64,000 nt of DNA from Bombus terrestris (taxonomy: Eukaryota; Arthropoda; Insecta; Hymenoptera; Apidae). The stretch covers positions 2,046,001 to 2,110,000 of the forward strand of contig NC_063270.1 in NCBI RefSeq assembly GCF_910591885.1, in the 5' to 3' direction. A program made the translations under genes and the position numbers. Shown here piece after piece: positions 52,893-64,000 of the stretch (positions within the stretch are counted from its first letter, which is position 1; the number at the start of each line of letters is the position of its first letter). Below the pieces are notes generated by a model. It had not been told where the DNA came from, searched no databases, and worked only from the letters and a program-made list of their open reading frames with translations.

Positions 52893-55800
52893 GCTATCCG
52901 TGGAAACCGATTGCAACGAGCTCGAACAAATAGGAACGGAAACGTCGATGTTGAGAAACGAGATATCAGACGAAAAGGAAGAGACGATGCTGGGAGAAGA
53001 TGCTGAAACGAATCCTGATCGTAGCTATATTCTTCAAGGATACGGTTGAATACAATGTTTTGATTGAGAAAGTGTTACAGATCGAAAGTCGATTCTGAAA
53101 GTGAATCTTCATTGATAATCTTGTTTTTGTTCAGGTCGTTGCTCTAATTGATAGAACAGTGGTAGAGATCGAGGGTTTCAAGTTGCATAGAGTAGATGGA
53201 AGAATCTTGGTACAATGAAGAAGAACGTGTAGAAGAAATAAACAAAAGCGTTCTCTTCTTATAAAAAAGGAACGTTGCTCAAAGTATTTTGAAAAATCTA
53301 AAAATCGGAAAAATTGTTGAGCTCTTGTATATATAATTTTATAGAGTTTATGTTTGAATGGAAGTAAAATGTATCAAACTTAACTCTTTCTTTGTGGACA
53401 AAAATTGACTTTCTTCTCCATTGCACCGTTATTTTCAACCCACTCTACTTAATGAATACACGTGATATATACTTCGTATAATAAAATCCATTGATTACAA
53501 ATATAAACTGTGCGTTCATTTATCGAATCGTAACTCAAAGGAAAATGAGAACAAAATAACGACAGAAAAGTGATAGGAGAAAATAAGCGATCGTTAATTG
53601 TATTCTTCTAAAGGCATCGATTAATACGCTGTTTTATCCTTTTCATTACGAGCGAACGAAAGGAAAAAAAAGGGAAAAAAGATACATGAAACAGTAGTTA
53701 ACGGTGATCGATGCGTCTGAGTGAATATTAAAAGCTGTATGACTGTATCGAAGAATTTGCATATATATTCGTTCGTGATAAGTGGAATATGGAACTGTTT
53801 GAATGCACCGTTTGACCTGTTCAATAATTTCACGATCGTTTCACATTAGATTACAAAAAGTGAAATATTGAGAAAGCATATTAAAATATTCGAGAGCCTA
53901 CTATTAAGTTGTTTTAAATTTATAACTATACTATTGTTAAAAGATAATACGTGTTTTGTTGTAAGAACTTACTCATTGGTGATAAATGTCGCTGAATTAA
54001 TTGTTGATAATTGATAACTGTACAATTGTTAACGTAAATCTAATTAAACTAACTGGTAAATTAACAGTGGACAGGTGTTGTAACAAGATCGTTACATTCT
54101 GCTCGCTGTCTTTCCGTTTCTTAACAATGATTATCAAATACGAGAAGATATTACTCAAGATTATTCTCACATCTTTACAGCTAAAACGTTTCTGTAATGA
54201 GTATCCTTGTTCCGAGAAAGCTTGATCGTCTCGTTGTAATTTTTGAAATTTTTGCTTCCGAGATTATTTGTAACATGTTTACCGCGTACGTCACAGTGCT
54301 ACGATATCAAAGTAATTGCAAAATATGGAATTTAAGTGAAACACATGTCGTTCCAGAAACTTCGATGAAAAAATATCAAAATTGTTCTAGAATAAAATTC
54401 TAAACTCTAAATCTTTCTTAGCGAAATTTTATCGCGGCGGCACGAATGAATAAAAAAATGTAGATTATATATATATATATATATATAGAGTCTACATTTA
54501 TAGATACATATCTATATACATAAATAATCTAGATATACAATATAATATATATATATTTATATTTATATTTATATATAATATAAATATAAATATATATAAT
54601 ATATATATATGTATAATGTAGTCACGATATTAAACAGAAGAAGAAGAAAGAAAAGAGAATGCAGTGCTAAAAACGCTCACAAAAATACGGGAAACATTGA
54701 ATGAGACGTAACGTAAAATGGATTTAAATTAAACGTTTCGAATAGAAAGATTCGAATCAGTTATGCATAAATATCGAAAAATTGTAGAATTGTGGATTTC
54801 TAGTACGTCATTTAATCTAATTCAAATCTCCAGTATTTACAGGTTTTTACATAATTCTGGTTCGAAGACTTTTAATTAACGCTATGCGTTGAACGCACTT
54901 GTACAGCAAATAGACGTAGCAGAACACTTGTTTCGTTTGAGAAAACTGGTACAATACTATATTTACGAATCCGGCCGAAATATGATGGCGCTTACTCGTA
55001 AATGTGTCATACTGATTTTCTCTTTTTGGTCTTTCGTACAAGGGGTGCCCAAATTCATTTCTGACTGTCGTAAACTTTATGCAGCTCTATATTTGAATTT
55101 TTTACTGTTTATCTATACTATGGATCATAAGTTCTATTTCCGATTACCACCTTTACCTATTATCATAAAAGTTGTTATATTTTCTAAAGTGTATATTATA
55201 TTACATAATATTTTAGACATTTCGTGATTTTTCTTAAAGTTCTTGTTTTAGTTGCACACACAACTATAAAATCAACTTTTTTTTTACGCGGGGAAATCCT
55301 CATGGACCGCGTGGTAATGTCGGACTTATCGACTAAAACCGCACGATAGTCGTACCAAATGCGTTGCGGAGGGGGCCCTGGAAAATATAAAATTAACCTA
55401 AATATAAGTTAATTATACATATTGGTAATTTAGAATTAACACTATCTTTTTCAGTATTACAATTTGAAGGATAGTAAGTAAACAGCTATATTTACAAATC
55501 ACAAGTAATTGTCATTTACCTGCATGCAGTATACATATGCAGTATAGTTTGATTCGATTTAATTATTATTTTGAGCAATGAGAAACATAATAATATTGCA
55601 CTAGAATTCAAAGTTAGGTACGTTTGAAGTGTATGTAGATTAGGAATTACACAGTTAAAAGTGGTCGTTTTAATAGTAGTAGGAACAATTTTTCCTCTTT
55701 AAGTAACAGATAGATCTGCGCGTGAATTGTTAAATTTCTGTAAACTAATTCCTTAAGAGGTGGTATCGAACTTATGATTGATAGTATGTGTAATACTGTA

Positions 55801-57597
55801 AAAATCAATAGATTGAGAAACATTCAAGATGCATTCCTTTATTTAAACTTATAACGCGTAACAAATTCGGAAAAATATAAATATAAAAATAAAAAATCTC
55901 ATAATTCAAATTACGAAAAAATTTACGAATCAATTTTTATTAAAATATATTTGTTTTATTAATTTTTAAATTTCTTTGCGATTATCGGATTGTCGTTATT
56001 ATATTTTAATTCGAACAAAAGTTCGTTATTTATTCTATGTTTAAAATACATTGAAGGATGTCCTAAATATTAAAAATTGCGTTGCTGTTGAGGATCAGTC
56101 TTCTATGTTTTCAAGGATTTTGAGAATGCATTTTTTCCGCTCTTTTATCTCTCGCTAAAATACGACCACCTCAAAGAGTTAAAAGGTGACGAGCAAATAG
56201 ACATCCCTGTTCTATATTTAAGAGAAAACAATATACGCTGTGGTAATTTCTACCATTTTTAATTTAATATTACTACCATTTCATTTCATTAAAAAATTAA
56301 TTGATAGAAACGATATATGATATCGTTTTGAATACTCCCCACGATCGATTAAAATCGATGTTTTAGTTTTCTCGATACGATATTTATTTTAACGATTGCA
56401 TACTTTCGATAAAAAATTAAGGACGTTAATACGATTGTTTTCGCACTTTGAATGAAATAAAATTTTAACCAAAACTTCAAACGATCTATTGTAGAATATA
56501 GAGATCCAAGCAATCTATATATATTATGCTATTAATTATTTGCTAGTTTTTTAAAGGCACGAAAAATATAAAACTTTAAACTAATACCTATAATACATAT
56601 AATTATTGAATTTAAAAGGAGTTCGTCCGCTGATTTAAGCGGAAAGAAAGAAACAATAAGATCTATTAGCAAATGTAAAAGATTGCTTTAACATTACGTC
56701 TCCTTTAGAGCAAAATCATTTTCAAGCACACCATTGTATATTACATAATATTTAATATAAGAATAACGTCGCCTATTACATATTAAATTGATAATGATAA
56801 CTGTATCAATTTTGTGGTTGTTGATCTTTACTTTTCTATTTTCTTTTAATATTTTACTTTTACCTTAATTTGGTATGTGTTGATTTTGTTAATTAGTTCA
56901 TTTAGTTTAGTTTATTCCATTTACAGCGATGCGATTCATTTATTCTATTTCGGATTAAATGTTTAGAAGTCAGAAGGAGAAGATTAATACGTTGATTACA
57001 AACTCCCACTCAAATTTTTAAATTTTCAAACTTAAATTCATATTTTATCTCGTCTTAATTCAAATCTTCAAATTGTTTAGCTAAGTTTATGCTGGTAGAG
57101 AAATATTGGTTAGGTTTTAATCATAGACGATGTACTGCATAGATCTAGCATCTTGTATAATTTGATATCATGGAAACCAAAACACCGACCATGTGACAAA
57201 TTTACATTTAACAAATTATATATATATATTATGTATATTATATATATAATTATATTTATATAGATAATCATATATATGTATATATCCAACCACTGAAATT
57301 GGTAAAATGAATAAATATCATTTTATGTCATTTATATTAAAAGATATCTTTTCTGTGATAAATTAAACTTACTCTGCGTTAGATCGGTAATGTTGGAAGT
57401 GATATGAAAATGGTAACAGTTTGCCTAGCTTTGAATCATGTGACGCAATGTACGTGTTGAGCTGTTGAATGATAGATCTATCTTATGCTTCATCTATGGT
57501 AGTTTAAGTATCGATTACAAAAGTAGTACACAAAAGCAGTATTCGTGAGTGATTTATATCAAAATACAATAATTATTATTATTATAAATCATTAACA
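52893..57597. other. HisCl1 3' end and intergenic DNA
   Basis: AATAAA at 53237-53242 is a candidate polyadenylation signal for the channel. Beyond it the DNA is very AT-rich, with TA and TTTATA runs at 54468-54612 and 57219-57285. A 110-base GC-rich patch at 55270-55385 contrasts sharply with its flanks. Frames such as 54889-55227 have no family signal. Confidence 0.5.
54468..54612. repeat. TA and ATATTT low-complexity repeat
   Basis: Two TA runs are joined by tandem atttat units and an inverted segment (tatatttatatt / aatataaatata) able to form a hairpin. Confidence 0.85.
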
Positions 57598-57806
57598 ATG
57601 CGTAATATCGAAATAAAAGCAAAAATTGATGATCCAGACCATAAGATCTTTCGAGTTTTACAATTAACAAAGCACAGCGGTATCATGAAAGTCATGAAAC
57701 AACATGATACTTTTTTTAAAGTCAGGGAAGGAAGATTAAAATTACGAAAATTCCAAGTAAGAAATTAATTACGTTTTTATATAGGATTGTTACTTTCTTA
57801 TTTTTA

Positions 57807-57866
<60 letters not shown>

Positions 57867-58657
57867 TGTTACTATATATAAAATCTATATACATATAAAT
57901 AACAGTGTTTATTATACAAGATTTCAAAGAATAAATAGTTATACATTTTTTAATTCCTGTTTCTATTTCCTCTCCTCTTCATATAACAGTAATTATCAAT
58001 TCGATAGAAATATATATTAGAACCTGATGCAAGAGATAAAACCAGTCAAAAAGCAATGACCATGCTTTCAATGACACAGTAAAATATGAGAGAATAACTA
58101 TTACTATTGATCTTAACAATCACCTAATTATGTAATAAGATAAGTATTTTTCTCACATAGGATGAGTCAGGAGAATTAATTTACTACAAAAGATCTACTA
58201 AGTTTGGTCCAAAGCTTTCCGATTATGAAAAAGTAACCCTAAACAAATCTGCTTGTAATTGTATTGCAAATATTTTAAGTGCATCAAATGGTTGTCTAGG
58301 CATTGTAAAAAAGACTAGAAAATTGTATATGATTGGTCAAACTCGTGTACATATTGATGATGTTGAAGGTTTAGGAACTTTTTTGGAATTAGAGGTTCGT
58401 AGAACCACAAGGAATGGATCATTACACATTTTCACCTGTAAAATAATATAGTAGTGTCATTATTTTAGGTAGTCTTGACTGATGAACAGGATATAGAAAC
58501 TGGTGAGAAGATTGCTCAGGACTTAATGTCTAAATTAGATATAAAACATGAAGATTTGATAGCAAATGCCTATGTAGATCTACTACTTGATGTATCTATT
58601 AATGAATCTGCTAATGAATCTGCTAATGAATCTACTAATGAATTCGAACAGTTGTAA
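57598..58657 (+). CDS. CYTH-domain protein (CyaB/thiamine-triphosphatase-like), complete, 3 exons
   Basis: CYTH enzymes act on triphosphorylated substrates in a tunnel fold with metal; this subgroup is often annotated as class IV adenylate cyclase-like, but the substrate here cannot be told. Exons 57598-57756, 58161-58394 and 58469-58657 join in phase 0 and give 193 residues. The N-terminal signature is NIEIKAKI (E5, K7, K9, the ExKxK form of ExExK). It is followed by a basic strand (KVREGRLKLRKF), YYKRSTKFGPKLSDYEKV, a long helix region and GLGTFLELEVVLTDEQD, whose Glu residues fit metal binding. The last 15 residues include NESANESANESTNE, from a 12-bp tandem repeat at about 58598-58642. 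AATAAA lies at 58755-58760. The start ATG follows a short AT-rich leader. Confidence 0.9.
57811..57858. repeat. TA microsatellite
   Basis: A TA run of about 48 bases within intron 1 of the CYTH gene. Confidence 0.93.
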
Positions 58658-60480
58658 TAAAATTATATTTTTTATACATTAATGTTATTGTTATATTCTG
58701 TATGATTATTAAAAAAATGTATAACACAAACAAAATTTAATTTTCATTTTACGAAATAAAGATGTTACATTTGTTTTGGTGCCAATTAAAATAATAATTT
58801 TATTTAAGAATGTCATTTGTACGTTTGAACAGTTTTCAAAGAATTGCTATATCAATTATAAATATTTCAGAGAATTCTTTTAAAAATTAATTATCGAATG
58901 TATAGGTGATTTATTAGTCGTTGATTCTGTGTCGGTGTGTTAGTTAAAAAAAAAAAAAAAAAAGAAAAAAATAGGAAAGACATGTAAAAGAGAAAAGGCA
59001 AGAACGGGGAGACAATCGTACGTTACTATCATAACCGGGATACGTTATAGTGATAAAACAACCCACACTACTCTTCCTTCCTTTTCGATGATCACATTCG
59101 TTTGTCACATTTCGCGTGTACGAGTTCTACTTCATTACTGCACTTCTGTTATAAAGGTCATTGTACTCTTGTTCCATTTTGAACTTAAAACAAAATTAGT
59201 CGATATTTCAAAATATAGCAGATTAAAAAGATACAATTTTAAACAATTTTAAATTACAAGATTATATAACCATGGACAGCAAATACCAAAGATTTATCAA
59301 TACTACTTGTATAATATTTTAATTAATTTTAATGTTATAAGAATCGTAGATATTTGTAATTCTATCTAAATTCAAAAGAAGGAGGGGACTTTCTCAAACG
59401 ATTGCACTAAGTAGTTTTTGTAGAAAAGACCTCCGATTATAGCCAACAACCGAGATACTGGTCAGTCAGTCAGTCTAAATAGTTTGGTGTGCCAGCTATA
59501 AACCGAAGCGAAAAGAAATAAAGGAAACCGAATACAAGTGTGCTGCACATGTGAACTGTAGCCAACTGGTTGATGTAATGGACACCGCAGCGCGACACAA
59601 CGCCTTGTGAATATCACAGGACAGCAATCTTTTATGTATTATGTACCTTTTATGTATGTACATATACTACTATATCAGTAATAATTTTGCATTGTTACAT
59701 GATAACTTTTTACATATTACTAATGCCCGAATATAATTTTTGTTACACAGAGACAATCTAGTTTTTCAATCTTAAAATAACAATAACTCACCTCCACCTT
59801 TTAACATGCATACATATATGTATGTATATATATGTAAAAAAGCCTTGAAGCTTGGAGCGATTGTCTAACTTTTGTCACCCTCGATTTTAAGAAGAAAAAG
59901 AGAAGACATTTGAGGGTGCCATAAATTAAGCTGTTTCTCTTAGTGCATGATGGGCTAACCGGAACACAATAGTTTACCAGAAGCTTGTTCAATATACATA
60001 TGTACGTAGTCTGAAATTGATAATTTACAGTAATTATGGTATTTTAAAGATTATATTGCTTTATTGTTAAAGATTCTATTAATTTTAATATTTTCAAGGT
60101 ATAATATAAAATAAATATACATATAAAATATCTAAAATATACACAAATGTAAGTATACAAATTTTTAAAGAATTTTTAAATACCTTTCACAAAACAATTT
60201 CTCAGATCTCTAATTAAAAACTTAATACATCAATTCCCACGAATGGAATCCTCGAAACTAATAAATACACAACTGTTTTGACTTATCACTAAGTCTAAGC
60301 CAACTATAATAACCGGTGAATCACTACGTCCATCTTTCTCAATTCAACTTTTCGTTTAATCTCGTTTAGGATCCTTTAATCTATCAAATAAACAAAGAGA
60401 AACAAAAGGAGTCTCCTCGTTTGCAGATAAAATTATTGCAAGCGGTTAATCCCTAAGTAAACCTTTCCTTGATAGACGCC
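58658..60480. other. Intergenic DNA between the CYTH gene and the next promoter
   Basis: AT-rich, with an A-run at 58947-58963. A moderately GC-rich patch at 59440-59620 (gtcagtcagtcagtc and cagcgcgacacaac) has no coding frame. No gene is supported. Confidence 0.45.
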
Positions 60481-60862
60481 CCCGCATTCGTTCCCCTACT
60501 CCGGTATCGTTCTAAGAAATTTCGCTTTGCCCCTCAGCCTGTGTCAGCACCCTCGTCACGAGCCGGCAAAGAAGGAACCTCATTCTACGTACGGCACTGG
60601 CCACTGTCGGAGGCTCTCCTTAACCGAGAAACACCGTGAGAGAGACGCGTCACCAGAGGCGTTCACAACGACTTTGTCTCTCGTCCATTCCTCATCTCAT
60701 TGATCGGAACGGTGTATCGCGGGGATCGAGTGCACTCTGGATCATTGGCTTTTCAATCAGTTTACTTGTGTCGTTCGATTTTCGTCGCGGATCTATCGAG
60801 GCGTCTGCCAGTTCACAACACGAGACACTCTCTCCAGGGAGATACACGATACACCGAGTTAG
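60480..60862 (+). promoter_or_regulatory. Candidate promoter and noncoding first exon of the secreted-protein gene
   Basis: A GC-rich island in AT-rich DNA ends with a good donor (gttag|gtaaga) at 60863. The only following coding exon on this strand has an acceptor at 62345, so this is the likely 5' untranslated exon joined by an intron of about 1.5 kb. The short frames inside it have no family signal. Confidence 0.45.
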
Positions 60863-62345
60863 GTAAGACGTTTCTCGCAGTTTGTTCTTGCTATTCTCAT
60901 TTCCTCATTCGACGCTGCTTCGCTCTCCACCGTATCAGGATCGTTTACTTGTCTGTAAGCTTCATCATTTTAGAAATAACGGCTTACTGCTTTTTTTTGT
61001 CGAGTAATGATGTATTAAAAATCTGACCGATACGGAAGAAAGCTTATGTGCATATATGTATGTGAATGCGTACGTGTGATTTTAATTAGACGCGGTTTAC
61101 AAATTGTGCAAATATTAGTTGTTGACATTGACCTTCTGAATAATTGCATGAAGGAATTTGACGTCTAACAATAGGTACCATTTCGGAATAGAAATATCGA
61201 ATGACCAAAAATTGTTGATATGTAAAGTGTAAATTGATTTAGAAGTTTTCTTCAAATTTTAGAATTGCAGATTGAAAGTTTTGTAATTTTAAATTTAAGA
61301 TATAGGTTTGATAAGAAATAATTATTTATATGGAAATGTGTAAAACTTTTCGGAATAAGGAAGTTGGAATAAAATAAAGTACAGTATATTAGAGGTAGTA
61401 TATTTTGAATATAATATAACAAAGACAATATTTGTGATTATTACATTCAATATAAAGTTGTCTTGAATATAGGATACTTTTTTATATGCGAGAAAATAAT
61501 GAATTAGGACGATCTTAATTACATTACTTAAAATATTCGAATCTGAAACATTAAAAAAAAAAAGATATTCGTTGAACGTGAACATTAACAACTTATCAGA
61601 CGTTCCAGATCTACGAAAGCGTTTGGTCATTGAACTATGCGCGATAAACATTTACAAAACTGGAGTTCATTAGTAATAATTCTTTTTATACGGCAATATT
61701 ATATAATCGAAAGACTAAAAAGTTTTATATATATTATCGTTTATAAAAATGTAGCAATAGCTAATGTGATTCTCTGTATCGAAAGTGCATCATTGACGAT
61801 TCGAAATATGTATGGCAAACATCGTGATTCTTAATACATTGTAGATAAATCCTGCAATTATTTATTGCTCAAATTGTTTAATATACGAGCTTTATGTTTG
61901 TTTACTAGGTTTATAAATTTATGTGAAAGCAACTAATATTATTGATATAAAACTGACGAAATTTGAATTCCAGTTTTTTGGGAAGCTCTTATAACACAAA
62001 ATACACATTGAAACTAAAATTTTACTGGGTATCTACAACCGTGGTGATTCATTACTTGTTCAAAAAAAATAGTAAATATTAGATACTGAAAAGACTTATG
62101 ACTGACAGAAACACATTGTAAAATCTAGAGCGTTCAAAGGAAATTTTCTCTATAGAATTCCAAGAAAATAAGAATTCCAAGATTTCAAATCTTTCTGGAA
62201 TGGCCTTACCTTGAGATAAGTTTGGTTATTCATCGAACGTTCAAAGAAAAATTTCAGCTATGTTCGCTTTTAGTATCATTATGTCGTTGTTGTTCAAAGA
62301 CGAAATAAATTTTATTTGTAAAAAGCAAATGTTTTTTGTTTCCAG
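60863..62345 (+). other. Probable first intron of the secreted-protein gene
   Basis: AT-rich DNA ending in the acceptor tttgtttccag at 62345. No coding exon is recognised in it. Confidence 0.4.
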
Positions 62346-62408
62346 AATATAATGCCGATGGCTTAAATTCTGTTCAAGAAATTTAAACGATAGGGGGGAG
62401 GAGCAAAA

Positions 62409-63773
62409 ATGGCTCGAGCATTTTCTCAGGCAATTTTTGCAATACTATTACTTGCAATAACTATTGTGTCGGGTAAGTATTATTTATTAATACGTTTAAT
62501 TCAAGTTATCAGCCGCAGTTATCATTAATTTTTTCGCATTTATACTTATCGAGCATTATATTATTTGTATACATGACTTTAATAAAATTTTGTAAGATAG
62601 AATCAGATTATAAGATAATAATTATTTCGAAAAAATTGGAATAAAAATTTCCCGGTGTCAACTTGATATATTTGTAAAATTACGAAGTTTTCTTTCATAA
62701 AGATTGATTAAAGAAAATTGAAGCTTCCTAAAATTTACTTTGAATATTTCAACTGTCGATATGTGCTTCTGGTTGAACAAGAAGAAAAAAAAATTAGGTT
62801 AAAACAGTATAGTTGAAATTCGTCTTGATTTTAACGTGCTATCCGGTTATTATTCTTAATGTGGCCTGGAAGACACTTTATCCACACGATTAGATAGCGA
62901 TTCGACCCCTCGACCTGCCTTTCTTCTGAATTTCTCAAGTTTATTTCAGTCTCCAAAATCTAAGCGCTCCAGAAATCTCAAGTAATAAGATCATAAGGCA
63001 TCAATAGATCCTTAAAAAATGTTCTTGCAAAGCATTTGCTCGTTTAAATCTTCCATTTTATCCCAACATTTACAATTTAAATATTTTAAGAAAATATGGG
63101 AAGATATCTAGTAGCATTTTATTTTTTTAAAAATTATAACTGTTATGGAACAAAATAATTTTACGATGAAATATTCTATGCAAATTATATTGAAATATTT
63201 ATGCACGATAACGTAAGAATTTAGAGAAAGTTAGAATTCTTATTAGCGAATAATATAATATAATAGAGTTATCAGAAATTTAAAATCAATAAAATATAAT
63301 TATTTATGAGTTTTGGAGAATTTTCATTCATTTTTAACGGTCTCTAGAGAAGCTACATCATAAACATCCGGTTGTTACTTGCGATAGCTTCAACCGGTAG
63401 TAGAACTCTACGTGATAACTGAATAATTCTATCTTCGTTTAAACTTTTCTCCGAAAAATCATAGTTATTAATTTTCATCCTATATTTATTATCCATGTCC
63501 AGTGTCTTCAAAAAGTGAACAGTATTCTTTAGATTTGTAGATTTAAAAGAAAAGTGTTAAAAGATTTCCCGTATTTTCGAAGAAATTTTTAGTACTAAAG
63601 GAATTCATGTTGATTATTTTATGTAAGATAGTCTGTTTATCGGTTTAAACGACGAATGATAAAACATGTACAGAGATATTAAAGTCTACAAAATAGTTTT
63701 TTAACCGGATCATTTCCGCTTTCAGATATCGCAGAGCCTCTATATGGCAGGGAAAGGGTTATTCCAGCCAGAG
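62409..63773 (+). CDS. Secreted protein of unknown family, first two coding exons (partial)
   Basis: Exon 62346-62472 carries ATG at 62409 and codes for a typical signal peptide, MARAFSQAIFAILLLAITIV, with cleavage likely near SG-D. A GGTAAGT donor follows. The next exon, 63726-63773, adds DIAEPLYGRERVIPAR and ends in a GTGAGC donor; both junctions are phase 1. The gene continues past the right edge. Short phase-1 exons after a signal peptide are common in secreted peptide, toxin-like and extracellular proteins, but the mature part is not visible, so I assign no function. The ATG context (gagcaaaaATGG) is good. Confidence 0.65.
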
Positions 63774-64000
63774 GTGAGCTTCAATATCTTTTCGATTACT
63801 TTAAAATAACAAAAAAACGATAAAAAGAATCGGCAAACTGTGAATGCAACTCAATGATCAATATTTCATTTCAATTTGAGAACATCAGCATTTCTCATAT
63901 AAATTACAATACATACATAGTTTTTATATACATATATACAGGACATAATATATAGGAAATATTTTGGATCTCCAAAATATACACTAAAATAAAGGTTTCA
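63774..64000 (+). other. Intron at the right edge
   Basis: AT-rich sequence after the GTGAGC donor at 63774, up to the window end. No further exon is seen. Confidence 0.5.

Noticed and set aside
54889..55227. 112-codon plus-strand frame
   Set aside because: Hydrophobic, AT-driven translation with no family signal, no splice sites and no conserved motif.
1..64000. CRISPR array, phage, operon or tRNA cluster
   Set aside because: None is seen. The intron-rich animal genes show this is eukaryotic nuclear DNA, and the only regular repeats are microsatellites and the 68-bp array.

Overview
The window reads as nuclear DNA of an insect, most likely a hymenopteran and probably a bee. The genes have many introns with GT-AG ends, the intergenic DNA is very AT-rich with GC-richer exons, and all recognisable proteins are animal proteins. 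The species cannot be fixed from sequence alone. I see no bacterial or viral genes, no CRISPR array and no convincing tRNA or rRNA gene.

Layout, left to right. (1) 793-1348, minus: the 5' coding exon of a sphingosine kinase; the rest lies left of the window. (2) 3377-4713, plus: the complete four-exon ribosomal protein eL18 gene (RpL18). (3) 4950-7335, minus: a complete ten-exon gene for a thioredoxin-domain protein of the TXNDC3/NME8-NME9 type, convergent with RpL18. (4) 11670-30398, plus: a BCAS3 (rudhira) homologue. Its last intron is 15 kb long and holds a large single-exon open frame (16266-19378) that could be an alternative BCAS3 terminal exon or a nested gene. (5) 30399-47482: a long gene-poor stretch with GC-rich islands and two possible orphan exons. 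(6) 47483-52892, plus: a complete nine-exon histamine-gated chloride channel, HisCl1-like. (7) 57598-58657, plus: a complete three-exon CYTH-domain protein. (8) 62346-63773, plus: the first two coding exons of an unrecognised secreted protein, running off the right edge; its noncoding first exon probably ends at 60862.

Repeats: four related elements near 8.9, 25.3, 41.5 and 42.9 kb look like solo LTRs (TGTTGA...TCAACA ends, 5-bp target duplications on two copies). In the long BCAS3 intron, one inverted-repeat element (27687-27979) sits inside another (27527-28071), and there are three copies of a 68-bp tandem repeat (23093-23296). Several TA, CT, GA and CA/CG microsatellites are present.

The genes do not form a functional pathway; this is an ordinary mixed stretch of insect chromosome. 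The points most worth following up are the 3.1-kb exon inside BCAS3, an in-frame but non-GT-AG first intron in the thioredoxin-domain gene together with its SGPC active site, the repeat families, and the candidate orphan exons. I found no clear novel multi-gene system.
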